IMG/VR virus record: IMGVR_UViG_3300025073_000085
Span: 1 to 43,552 of that record
Strand: one strand, 5' to 3'
DNA length: 43,552 nt
Origin: a virus
Shown: positions 37,528 to 43,552 of the stretch, in pieces
How positions within the stretch are numbered: position 1 is the first letter of the stretch
Layout of the letters: each line of letters begins with the position of its first letter
Program-made: the position numbers and the translations under genes
The notes under the pieces: generated by a model
Told to the model about the DNA's origin: nothing
The model's database searches: none
The model's input: the letters and a program-made list of their open reading frames with translations, nothing else

Positions 37528-37952
37528 CAACCACGACCGTAGACTACAATCTTGAACCCGACCACGACTTGTTGAATCTATGGCAGGCATTCCAGCAGGC
37601 CGAGATGGACGCCCGGGAGCAGAGGCAGCGCATCGAGATGACGCTACAGAACAGGATGCACGAGCGGGGCGCTACCGCTATCCCGCACGAAACTCTGGAC
37701 TGTCAGCTGGATAGAGGCACACCCACCATAGACATAGTGGCAATCCAGGCATTGCGGGAACTCCTACCCCCAGAGGTAATTAACGAGTGCTGCACGGAGG
37801 CGCATACCGCGATAGTGGCAGTCCCTGAGCGGTGGGACCAGCGCTGTCTCAACGCTTCTGCTAAATACGGCGCTGACGTGTACGCCATCATCGAGAAGGC
37901 CAAGGTCTACGGGGAGGCACGACTGCGAATCAAAGCGAGGAAGAGCAAATGA
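37524..37952 (+). CDS. Early hypothetical protein (142 aa)
   Basis: A 142-aa protein with GAGGAG 7 bases before the ATG. Mostly helical (LNLWQAFQQAEMDAREQRQR; VYAIIEKAKVYGEARLRIKA) with a central loop of Cys residues (INECCTEAHTA). It immediately precedes the zinc protein and the recombination-directionality-factor-like gene, and the three overlap. No family recognised. Confidence 0.6.
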   Translation: MTTTTVDYNLEPDHDLLNLWQAFQQAEMDAREQRQRIEMTLQNRMHERGATAIPHETLDCQLDRGTPTIDIVAIQALRELLPPEVINECCTEAHTAIVAVPERWDQRCLNASAKYGADVYAIIEKAKVYGEARLRIKARKSK

Positions 37953-38113
37953 CCACCACCATCGAAACGCCTGTCCCTGCTTGCCACTTTTGTGGCAGTA
38001 GCAAGGCCGATGAACTGCGTCCAGTGACGGTGGCAGGGCGAGAGGTCTGGTACTGTAGCGACGTAGCCGAGTGTTGGGAGAGACGGAAAGCACAGAAGAA
38101 GGAGAGCACATGA
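37949..38113 (+). CDS. 54-aa zinc-binding protein
   Basis: Read directly: ATG 37949 overlaps the preceding stop and TGA 38111-38113 overlaps the next ATG. Residues 12-15 (CHFC) and Cys at 36 and 42 (WYCSDVAEC) make a ribbon or treble-clef pattern, followed by a basic tail (ERRKAQKKEST). It is too short for usual cut-offs and fills the gap exactly. Confidence 0.7.
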   Translation: MTTTIETPVPACHFCGSSKADELRPVTVAGREVWYCSDVAECWERRKAQKKEST

Positions 38114-39108
38114 GTCCTATACATGGTTTATCGGAAACACGGCGATTGCCCCGCTTGGGCAAGATTCACCTTGGCGAGAAGGTCACCAATGCCAGGGGCG
38201 TGGAGTACCCAAAGGCGACAGAGTATTTTGTTGTGCCAGATGAGGTTGCAAAAATCTATGGCGCACAACCTACCAGCTTGGACATCATGTTCCCGGTGGA
38301 GGACGAGGCAATCTTTGCATCCCAGTTCTACCGTGCCTACAGTCAGACTAGGGGGCTGGTCTGCAAGGGCGACGGTGAACGAGCCGCCCGCCTTATAGAC
38401 GTGGCTACGAAACGGGGGACGGAGGATACAGGTGAGATTACGGGAGACATCGCCACCGCTCAGGCAAAGGCCGTTGAATGGGTAGATGATATACCATGTC
38501 CTGGGCAGGCGTGTCCTTACTACCAGAAAAAGCAATGCCGGGAGTTGATGATGTTGCAATTCATCTTGCCCAGAGTGCCGGGGTTGGGCATCTGGCAGTT
38601 AGACACATCCTCGTATCACGGCATGGTGAACGTCAACTCGACTCTCGCTATGATTCGGCAGATGTTCGGGCGGGTATCGGGTATCCCCCTAGTCCTCAGC
38701 CTGGAACCGATGGAGGTTGCGCCGGAGGGTAAGAAAAAGACGGTGCGTGTCCTGCAACTGCGGTCAAGGGAGACTATGGCCGATATGTTGAAGCTGACGT
38801 TTGCGCCTCTACCCGAGCTCCCCAGTGCTGTAATGCCTGCCGCAGAGGATGAAGTACCCGTTTTGCTTTATCCTACTGAGGAGGAGCGGCAGGCTCAGGT
38901 TGAAGATGACCAGACCACCCCTGAAACCCTACTCGGCTTCAAGGAGTGGGCCAAAGACACCTGGGGCTATGAGACCTGGGAGGACTTGTGCAAAGACATG
39001 GGCGTTGAAAAACCCGCTCAAATTCTCACGATGCACGAGACCTGGCCTAACGCCGTTGACTATCTGGCCTCGAAACACACCGAGGTAGTAGCAGAGGACA
39101 TCCCGTAA
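38110..39108 (+). CDS. Recombination directionality factor / Gp3-like protein
   Basis: A 332-aa protein that matches the Gp3-like family, named after phage recombination directionality factors. It starts with IHGLSETRRLPRLGKIHLG, then YPKATEYFVVPDEVAKIYG, DIMFPVEDEAIFASQFYRAY, a Cys cluster CPGQACPYYQKKQC, and HGMVNVNSTLAMIRQMFGR with IPLVLSLEPMEV. In integrating phages such proteins turn integrase toward excision. Here no integrase is seen, so a different or relic role is possible. The C-terminal 60 residues look separate. Confidence 0.75.
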   Translation: MSPIHGLSETRRLPRLGKIHLGEKVTNARGVEYPKATEYFVVPDEVAKIYGAQPTSLDIMFPVEDEAIFASQFYRAYSQTRGLVCKGDGERAARLIDVATKRGTEDTGEITGDIATAQAKAVEWVDDIPCPGQACPYYQKKQCRELMMLQFILPRVPGLGIWQLDTSSYHGMVNVNSTLAMIRQMFGRVSGIPLVLSLEPMEVAPEGKKKTVRVLQLRSRETMADMLKLTFAPLPELPSAVMPAAEDEVPVLLYPTEEERQAQVEDDQTTPETLLGFKEWAKDTWGYETWEDLCKDMGVEKPAQILTMHETWPNAVDYLASKHTEVVAEDIP

Positions 39109-39166
39109 GGCTCCCACCTCTGGCCTCGTCAGAATCGAACCCTGGTGCTTTACTGAAAGGAGTGCG

Positions 39167-39535
39167 ATGGTAACGGTTGAAAAGACGGTGTCCCTCACAA
39201 TAATACCTCTTCACTGTGGGCACTTTGCCGCACTCACGAAGAACGAAATAGGTCATCTCCAAGAGGTACACGGCTCAATTTTCTGTGCCTATGGACATTC
39301 ATGGAGTTATACGGAGACTGAGACCGATAGACTGCGCCATCAACTCGCAACGGCAGAAGAGAGAGCAAATGGGGAGACCAGTGCGCGCCTCATCGCGGAG
39401 GCTACCCTGGAGGCTGAACGCAGTGTGCGCACAAAGCAGGCAAAACGAGCGGATGCGGGAGTCTGCCTTCACTGCCACCGTACATTCAGGCAATTACAAC
39501 GGCATATGGCGAGTAAGCATGCGGTAGGTCGCTGA
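39167..39535 (+). CDS. Coiled-coil protein with C-terminal C2H2 finger
   Basis: A 122-aa protein (AAAGGAG 6 bases before ATG). Residues about 52-92 form a coiled coil (TDRLRHQLATAEERA; RLIAEATLEAERSVRTKQA). Residues 100-118 are a classical C2H2 finger (C100, C103, H113, H118; CLHCHRTFRQLQRHMASKH). Coil-plus-finger proteins recur in phages, with unknown function. The first 50 residues contain another Cys/His group. Confidence 0.7.
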   Translation: MVTVEKTVSLTIIPLHCGHFAALTKNEIGHLQEVHGSIFCAYGHSWSYTETETDRLRHQLATAEERANGETSARLIAEATLEAERSVRTKQAKRADAGVCLHCHRTFRQLQRHMASKHAVGR

Positions 39536-39585
39536 TAGAAAGGCTCACCAGGGGGCACGAATCGCATCGTAGAAGGGAGGAATAC

Positions 39586-39825
39586 GTGCCAAAGGACATC
39601 ACGGGAAAATACAGGGATTTTGAGCTATTGAAACCAGATGGAACACCCCTTCCCTTTGATGAACCTGTGTTCATTCTGAGGGCACAGGATATTCTGGCTC
39701 CGATTGCCGTCATGTACTATGCCGGCCTCTACGAGGTGAGTACAGGAGACTTACGACACGCTGCTGAAATTAGAATGTTTGCTAGGAACATGACAACGTG
39801 GCCTACCAGGAAGTTGCCCGATTGA
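39586..39825 (+). CDS. Early hypothetical protein
   Basis: A 79-aa protein from GTG 39586 with GGGAGG 5 bases upstream. Short beta and helical segments (FELLKPDGTPLPFDEPVFIL; DILAPIAVMYYAGLYE). No family recognised. The 108 bases after its stop (39826-39933) lack a well-supported gene, though an overlapping frame with several Cys and His exists. Confidence 0.6.
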   Translation: MPKDITGKYRDFELLKPDGTPLPFDEPVFILRAQDILAPIAVMYYAGLYEVSTGDLRHAAEIRMFARNMTTWPTRKLPD

Positions 39826-39933
39826 ACCATCACCAGGTCAAGTCCTATCGGTGTGCCAAGGGGAGTCACGGAGACTATCACTGGACCTATTGCCACTGCG
39901 TATGCCACGAAGGGAAGGGGAGAAGTCTTGACC

Positions 39934-40164
39934 ATGAACATAGCAGAACCCGATACGCTAGTTGGTTGGAAGAGCTGTGGTTGCCTGGGGATAGCAATAG
40001 TGGACACACTCGAACATCGCAGAGACACCGCCAGGGAAATAGGCAAAGCAATTCGTGAGGGCTATCGCATAGAACGCCTACCAACGGCAACGGTGCGAAC
40101 AATGGAATGGAAATGCACAGCACATACTAAGGCGCCGAAACGGACATTGGAGGCACAGGCGTGA
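39934..40164 (+). CDS. Early hypothetical protein with Cys pair
   Basis: A 76-aa protein from ATG 39934 (GGGGAG 11 bases upstream). WKSCGC near residue 16 and WKCTAH near residue 60 may bind metal. Between them lies an amphipathic helix (TLEHRRDTAREIGKAIREG). Overlaps the VRR-NUC gene by four bases. No family recognised. Confidence 0.6.
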   Translation: MNIAEPDTLVGWKSCGCLGIAIVDTLEHRRDTAREIGKAIREGYRIERLPTATVRTMEWKCTAHTKAPKRTLEAQA

Positions 40165-40520
40165 CCCGCACCGCAGCAGACTCCCAAAAGTTGCCACTCG
40201 CCAATGTCTCCGAGGCCAGCTTCCAGGCCGAGATAGTGAAAGTGGCAAAGCTTCACGGTTGGCTAGTCCACGCCGAGCGACCTGGGCAGAACCGCAGGGG
40301 CAAGTGGAGCACGGCCATTCAGGGCGACGCGGGGTTCCCTGACCTAGTATTGGTGCATCCCGTGAGACACATGGTTCTTATATGGGAGGGCAAGAGTTCC
40401 AAGGGTCAACCCAGTGCAGATCAAACAGCTTGGCTAGAAGCGTTCAAGGAATGTGGTCTGTTTGCCAGGGTCGTCAGGCCGAGCGATTGGAACGAGATAT
40501 TGGAGGTGCTGCGTGGCTGA
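40161..40520 (+). CDS. VRR-NUC domain nuclease
   Basis: A 119-aa protein from GTG 40161 (GGAGG 8 bases upstream). It matches stand-alone VRR-NUC proteins: EASFQAEIVKVAKLHGWLVH, then GFPDLVLVHP with catalytic Asp, and LIWEGKSSKGQPSADQTAWL with the E-x-K motif and Gln. The last strand-helix pair is the usual end. VRR-NUC domains are PD-(D/E)XK-type nucleases that act on branched or free DNA ends. Here it probably serves replication or recombination. Confidence 0.85.
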   Translation: MTRTAADSQKLPLANVSEASFQAEIVKVAKLHGWLVHAERPGQNRRGKWSTAIQGDAGFPDLVLVHPVRHMVLIWEGKSSKGQPSADQTAWLEAFKECGLFARVVRPSDWNEILEVLRG

Positions 40521-40743
40521 ACAAGAGATGATAAGGGGTGGCGATGGTTCTCACTGGGTGGGATGTGAGGAGACGCACTACGACTGCGCTATTGCGGAAC
40601 TTCGTGTTGCCCTGGAGAAGGTTACTAAGGATGCTGACGGTTGGAAGTGGCAATTCGACGCCATAGTCGGGTTGTTAGAGACGGCAGAGAAGCGCATCAA
40701 GGAGTTGGAAGCGTTTGATATACAGAATAGGGAGACGCCATGA
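40513..40743 (+). CDS. Early helical hypothetical protein
   Basis: A 76-aa protein. GTG 40513 is chosen for the ideal GGAGG 6 bases before it, within the nuclease gene. Residues about 14-24 contain C...HYDCAIAELR, a motif seen in small phage proteins, followed by a long helix (ETAEKRIKELEAF). Overlaps the next gene by ATGA. Function unknown. Confidence 0.6.
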   Translation: MAEQEMIRGGDGSHWVGCEETHYDCAIAELRVALEKVTKDADGWKWQFDAIVGLLETAEKRIKELEAFDIQNRETP

Positions 40744-41048
40744 GTGAGGTGCTGAGCAACCATGAACTAGCCCTGCATGTTATCCATGTTGTCGAGGATG
40801 TGGATAACGGTGTACTGACGTGGGAAGATATGGTGCATTTAGCAAGGCTACACCCCGATGCTACGGTTACCTTGGCTAAGGCTTATGAAGCCCTGCGCTC
40901 AGAAATCGAGGCTAGTAATCTACTTGCGGGCGAGCTTTCGACACTTGTAACTCATACTGCACTAGAGCGTAATGAATGGCAGCATCAAGCGGAGGCGGCA
41001 GAGAAGCGCATAGAAGAGTTGGAGAAGGCTCTTAAGGTGAAGCCATGA
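40740..41048 (+). CDS. Early helical protein, paralogue of 41818-42192
   Basis: A 102-aa protein. Residues 7-50 (NHELALHVIHVVEDVDNGVL ... LHPDATVTLAKAYEA) are almost the same as residues 9-52 of 41818-42192. The C-terminal halves diverge into different coiled coils (AEAAEKRIEELEKALK here). Both copies end overlapping the next gene. The pair marks a tandem duplication of about 1.1 kb. Function unknown. Confidence 0.7.
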   Translation: MSEVLSNHELALHVIHVVEDVDNGVLTWEDMVHLARLHPDATVTLAKAYEALRSEIEASNLLAGELSTLVTHTALERNEWQHQAEAAEKRIEELEKALKVKP

Positions 41049-41254
41049 CACCGCAAACTACCCCTCGTCCTAGGTTTTGTCCAGGCTGTGGTGCTCGCCT
41101 ACCAGATGGAGCGCATGGAGCACAGCCCTTTAGCCATGACGATAAAGCGTCCGACGATGAAGCGCGGTGGAGTTGGAACTGTTACTGCGACGCCTGCCAC
41201 TGGAGTGGAGATATTAGCCCAGAAAGCGAGGAGAATAATGAACCAGCCAACTGA
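41045..41254 (+). CDS. Zinc-ribbon hypothetical protein
   Basis: A 69-aa protein with FCPGCGARLPDGA near residues 11-23 and NCYCDACHWSGD near 45-56. The CPxCG pair followed by CxxC is the Lar/zinc-ribbon pattern common in phage early regions. Overlaps both neighbours. Function unknown; a Lar-like restriction alleviation role is possible but not shown. Confidence 0.65.
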   Translation: MTPQTTPRPRFCPGCGARLPDGAHGAQPFSHDDKASDDEARWSWNCYCDACHWSGDISPESEENNEPAN

Positions 41255-41444
41255 CAGGGTGCTGGTAAGACTGTCTGACACTGATGATACCTACATATTG
41301 GCGTGTGGACATACAGCGCACCAAACACACCACCCAGGAGTAGACCAGCCATTTATTCCATCCCACTGGTGTAGTATGTGTCAGGTATGGAGCAAGGCTA
41401 CAGGTCGTGCTCGTGGTAGAGGGGAGAGGCTGATATGGCAATAA
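41238..41444 (+). CDS. Hypothetical Cys/His protein
   Basis: A 68-aa protein from ATG 41238, overlapping the previous gene. Residues about 23-48 (ACGHTAHQTHH ... HWCSMCQVW) contain several Cys and His in zinc-binding spacing. C-terminus basic (GRARGRGERLIWQ). GAGGAG lies 6 bases before the start. No family recognised. Confidence 0.6.
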   Translation: MNQPTDRVLVRLSDTDDTYILACGHTAHQTHHPGVDQPFIPSHWCSMCQVWSKATGRARGRGERLIWQ

Positions 41445-41821
41445 AGACTGACACCAACACCCTGCCACGGCTTTGCGAGCTGACCCAAGCCGATGGAATA
41501 CCGCTCCTCGACCCCGACGGCAAGTTTGGACTGCGGGTGGCGTGTGGCGTAAGGTATTTCGATTCAGATATCCTCTTTCCGGAGGAACACAAATATGTCC
41601 CTGGAAAGTTTGGGCGTGAGTGCTCTTGTCAAGGTCGTGGCTGGATACCCTCGCAAGACCCCTGGGCATACGTGCGGGCAGCGTGGCCCCATCTTGACCA
41701 TTACAAATGGCAATTAGCGATAAAGGTAGCTTTTGTGGATGCCCTAGAAGCGGGCGAAGACCCTGGCGAGGCTGCCCTGGCGGTAGTGGTTGAGGCGTTG
41801 TCGGGAAAGGAGACGACATGA
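41435..41821 (+). CDS. Early hypothetical protein (128 aa)
   Basis: A 128-aa protein with a central Cys group (GRECSCQGRGWI, residues about 60-71) and a helical C-terminus (YKWQLAIKVAFVDALEAGED). Its last 34 bases recur at 42281-42314, just before another ATG. This footprint belongs to the local duplication. Overlaps the next gene by ATGA. Confidence 0.6.
   Translation: MAIKTDTNTLPRLCELTQADGIPLLDPDGKFGLRVACGVRYFDSDILFPEEHKYVPGKFGRECSCQGRGWIPSQDPWAYVRAAWPHLDHYKWQLAIKVAFVDALEAGEDPGEAALAVVVEALSGKETT
41788..41821. repeat. 34-bp direct repeat, copy 1 (copy 2 at 42281-42314)
   Basis: Both copies run from GGTTGAGGC to AAAGGAGACGACATGA with two mismatches in 34 bases. Copy 1 is the end of a coding gene plus the next start. 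Copy 2 has lost the coding context but still provides the Shine-Dalgarno and ATG of 42311-42469. Confidence 0.85.
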
Positions 41822-42192
41822 GTGAAAGAAAGGCGCTGAGTGACCACGAGCTAGCTCTCCATGTTATCCATGTGGTTGAAGATGTGGACGCAGGGGTATT
41901 GACCCTAGAAGATATGATGCGTTTAGCACAACTACACCCAGATGCTACGCTGACATTAGCTAGGGCGTATGAAGCCCAGCGCTCCGAGGTCGGGACACAG
42001 AAGAAGCGGGCGGAGGAGCTAGAGACAGCCCTATCCACTCTTATAACTCGGCTGGATTTTATTCATGCCAATGAGATATACAAAGGCGTGTGGCTCCTCT
42101 ACCAGAACCATAACGGGCCATATCAAGGCCCGCAGTACAAAGAGGAACTTGACAGGGCACGCGAAGCTCTCTCAGCACAGGAGGCTAAGTGA
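41818..42192 (+). CDS. Early helical protein, paralogue of 40740-41048
   Basis: A 124-aa protein whose first 52 residues closely match the paralogue (DHELALHVIHVVEDVDAGVL; LHPDATLTLARAYEAQRSEV). The second half contains a coiled-coil segment, then GVWLLYQNHNGPYQGPQYKE. AAGGAGACGAC provides the ribosome site. Overlaps the 29-aa zinc peptide that follows. Function unknown. Confidence 0.7.
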   Translation: MSERKALSDHELALHVIHVVEDVDAGVLTLEDMMRLAQLHPDATLTLARAYEAQRSEVGTQKKRAEELETALSTLITRLDFIHANEIYKGVWLLYQNHNGPYQGPQYKEELDRAREALSAQEAK

Positions 42193-42278
42193 GACTCAAT
42201 ATCTGCCCTAGGTGTGACCGCTCTAAGAGCATCTTTACAGGATTATGTATCTACTGTATTCCTTGGAAAAGCAAGTAG
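42189..42278 (+). CDS. 29-aa zinc-ribbon peptide
   Basis: Read directly: GTG 42189 overlaps the preceding TGA and has AGGAGG only 4 bases upstream. The product RLNICPRCDRSKSIFTGLCI followed by YC places two CxxC pairs (residues 6-9 and 20-23), a minimal zinc ribbon, then PWKSK and TAG. Small but with strong translation signals. Confidence 0.6.
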   Translation: MRLNICPRCDRSKSIFTGLCIYCIPWKSK

Positions 42279-42310
42279 TGGGTTGAGGCATTGTTGGGAA
42301 AGGAGACGAC

Positions 42311-42469
42311 ATGACAACCATTAGACCACTAATAGTCTGTCTGTATTGCTACCCCCACGGCGAGAAGCACCAGACATCATGTATGTCAGGGGAATCAATC
42401 GCAATGGCTGTAAGGCGAGTCGAGAAGGAGTTGGGATGTCTACTTTATTCCAAAGCGGTAAAAGGGTAA
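42311..42469 (+). CDS. 52-aa hypothetical protein
   Basis: Read directly: ATG 42311 with AAAGGAG 7 bases upstream (part of the 34-bp repeat), stop TAA 42467-42469. CLYCYPHGEKHQTSC (residues 10-24) may bind zinc. A helix follows (SIAMAVRRVEKELGCLL). It overlaps the exported peptidase gene by 34 bases, and the peptidase's Shine-Dalgarno lies inside it. Confidence 0.6.
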   Translation: MTTIRPLIVCLYCYPHGEKHQTSCMSGESIAMAVRRVEKELGCLLYSKAVKG

Positions 42470-42978
42470 AAGTCACACTCGCCCTGGTTCTAGCACTGCT
42501 CCTGCTCGCCATCCCCCAGACGGCGCAGGCCAACTCCTACCATCCTGTCCCCAGCTGCCAGGGCAGCTTCAGGTTCTGTGCTGGCGTCGAGATGGCAAAG
42601 ACCCGCCTTCGTGCCACAGCCTTTACGCTCCCGTGGATAACGTGGGCAGATGAGCACCAGGTTTTGATAGTGGAGCATCCTGAGTTTACACCAGGCTATT
42701 GGTGGGCAAAGGTCTGGGAACCACGCCCTACCATCTGGGGGTCATCCTTCGTGACAGGTAGCTCTCAGGACGCATCCATACTCGTCCACGAGATAGCCCA
42801 TTTGCAGGACGGTCCCGATTGTGTTGCTGACCCTTTTAGTCACGCCAGGGTAATCTACTGGCAACTACTAGCCGCGGAGAAGCTGGGTGCTCCTGCCGAC
42901 TACATCCTCACGCTCTATAACCAGTGGGGAAGGTACTATCGAGAAGTGAATGGAAGGATAGACCCGTGCAGGAGGTGA
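42436..42978 (+). CDS. Exported zinc metallopeptidase-like protein (HExxH)
   Basis: A 180-aa protein from ATG 42436 (AAGGAG 5 bases upstream). Residues 1-32 are a signal peptide: basic KRVK, a hydrophobic VTLALVLALLLLAI, and a cleavage site QA-N after A32. Residues 118-122 are HEIAH, the zinc-binding motif of metallopeptidases, followed by a Cys/Asp/His-containing segment (DGPDCVADPFSHA). No other known domain. Six cysteines could form disulphides outside the cytoplasm. An exported peptidase in a phage early block is unusual. Confidence 0.7.
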   Translation: MSTLFQSGKRVKVTLALVLALLLLAIPQTAQANSYHPVPSCQGSFRFCAGVEMAKTRLRATAFTLPWITWADEHQVLIVEHPEFTPGYWWAKVWEPRPTIWGSSFVTGSSQDASILVHEIAHLQDGPDCVADPFSHARVIYWQLLAAEKLGAPADYILTLYNQWGRYYREVNGRIDPCRR

Positions 42979-42981
42979 ACC

Positions 42982-43473
42982 ATGACTGACACCGACACCG
43001 AAGCCTACGCCGAAATTCAACTCACCTATGCCAATCTTCGTTCCCATGACTTCAAGACAATGCCCCCCACTCCCATACCATCGCCCGAAGCCCTAGCCGC
43101 CGCACAGTGCCCCGCTTCGCCCATCGGCGTTCACTGGTGGGACGTGGAAGGTCTACACCACACATGCCGATACTGTTTGACCGAGAAGGACGTGGCGATA
43201 GCCCGCGACGGCCACTATCTGCATGGGCAGGTAGGACGGAAGCGAGACGAGGATATCGAGGCCTTGGAGGAGCAGTTGACCGCCCTGGCCGTTGGCAAGT
43301 CAGTGACCATCGAGCATCCCGAACTCCTCTGCACCCTGGGGCCATTCCAGGGAACGGAGAAATGCACGCTGGCGGCTAGGGTATCAAGACTCAGGGAACG
43401 GCTCAAGCACCAGATGGACTGGACAGTGATACATTCTAAACCCTTTGTAGCGCGGGTGACGAGAACGGCGTAG
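42982..43473 (+). CDS. Hypothetical protein with zinc-knuckle, crosses the circle junction
   Basis: A 163-aa protein. Residues about 43-65 (CPASPIGVHWWDVEGLHHTC) followed by RYC suggest a ribbon. An acidic helix (KRDEDIEALEEQLTALAVG) and a C-terminal helix follow, with Cys at residues 117 and 127. The last 47 bases are within the terminal redundancy, so the gene end appears again at 9-55. GGAGG lies about 8 bases before ATG. Confidence 0.65.
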   Translation: MTDTDTEAYAEIQLTYANLRSHDFKTMPPTPIPSPEALAAAQCPASPIGVHWWDVEGLHHTCRYCLTEKDVAIARDGHYLHGQVGRKRDEDIEALEEQLTALAVGKSVTIEHPELLCTLGPFQGTEKCTLAARVSRLRERLKHQMDWTVIHSKPFVARVTRTA

Positions 43474-43552
43474 AATAGGCCCAAAAGAAGAAAGGAGTCG
43501 GTAATGTCTAACGAAGCAAGGGACTCGACACCAAGGGAGTTGATTGACGAGA
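43427..43552. repeat. Terminal redundancy, right copy (same as 9-134)
   Basis: Identical to the left copy over all 126 bases. It contains the end of 42982-43473, the ribosome site and the first 16 codons of the gene at 86-367, confirming that the rightward operon runs through the junction without a break. Confidence 0.95.

Noticed and set aside
39109-39166. A tRNA-like T-arm (minus-strand GGTTCGATTC) in the gap between 38110-39108 and 39167-39535
   Set aside because: The flanking stem does not pair over five bases and no acceptor or anticodon stem can be built around it.
39798-40058. An 86-aa frame with several Cys and His (CHCVCHEGKG) overlapping two called genes
   Set aside because: It overlaps the better supported 39934-40164 over half its length and has no ribosome site. 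It may be a remnant.
1-43552. CRISPR array, insertion sequence, integrase and attachment core
   Set aside because: No regularly spaced repeat array, transposase or integrase motif was seen. The direct repeats found are two-copy or lie in the origin.

Overview
The window is an almost complete, circularly closing genome of a tailed bacteriophage. The last 126 bases (43427-43552) repeat bases 9-134, so the unit is about 43.4 kb. Diagnostic genes are a small and a large terminase, a portal, a scaffold followed by a major capsid protein, fibre-like virion proteins and membrane proteins of holin type. I see no tape measure, tail tube, sheath, DNA polymerase, RNA polymerase or integrase. Two very large proteins lie between the portal and the scaffold. 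Together this suggests a short-tailed (podovirus-like) phage that relies on host polymerases. Several sites match the bacterial sigma-70 promoter consensus, so the host is a bacterium. I cannot name the host, and most virion proteins resemble nothing I recognise closely.

Layout. (1) 706-28931, minus strand: packaging, head and appendage genes, read leftward. The order is zinc-ribbon protein, TerS, small paralogous proteins, TerL, portal, a 761-aa and a 1623-aa internal or ejection protein, a DUF3467-like protein, a Com-like zinc protein, a strong terminator, scaffold, capsid, a second protein sharing the capsid's N-terminal motif, two connector-sized proteins, a glycine-rich fibre, five or more structural proteins, small proteins and two membrane proteins. 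(2) 28932-29228: a regulatory gap with a 17-base direct repeat containing an extended -10 motif, both copies pointing at the packaging genes, with a hairpin between them. (3) 29229-34095, minus strand: control and replication genes: a zinc/HTH regulator, a C5 cytosine methyltransferase, a replication initiator with an embedded HNH domain and intragenic iterons (the probable origin), a sigma-like protein, a zinc ribbon, a small self-contained unit, a KOW/SH3-like protein and a MerR-like HTH protein. (4) 34096-34242: a divergent promoter region resembling a genetic switch. (5) 34243-43473, plus strand, continuing through the circle junction to 643: about 30 short, tightly overlapping early genes. 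Many are small zinc-binding proteins; the recognisable ones are a recombination-directionality-factor (Gp3-like) protein, a VRR-NUC nuclease and an exported HExxH metallopeptidase.

How it may work together (inference). The HTH protein and the rightward early promoter form a switch. A second leftward promoter starts the zinc-ribbon, sigma-like and replication-initiator genes. The sigma-like protein may then direct transcription from the repeated promoter motif at 29042-29184 into the packaging and head genes. An attenuator-like terminator before the scaffold may set the level of capsid transcripts. Several real genes under 60 codons were read directly from the sequence (1245-1421, 26966-27061, 27406-27543, 37312-37395, 37949-38113, 42189-42278, 42311-42469).
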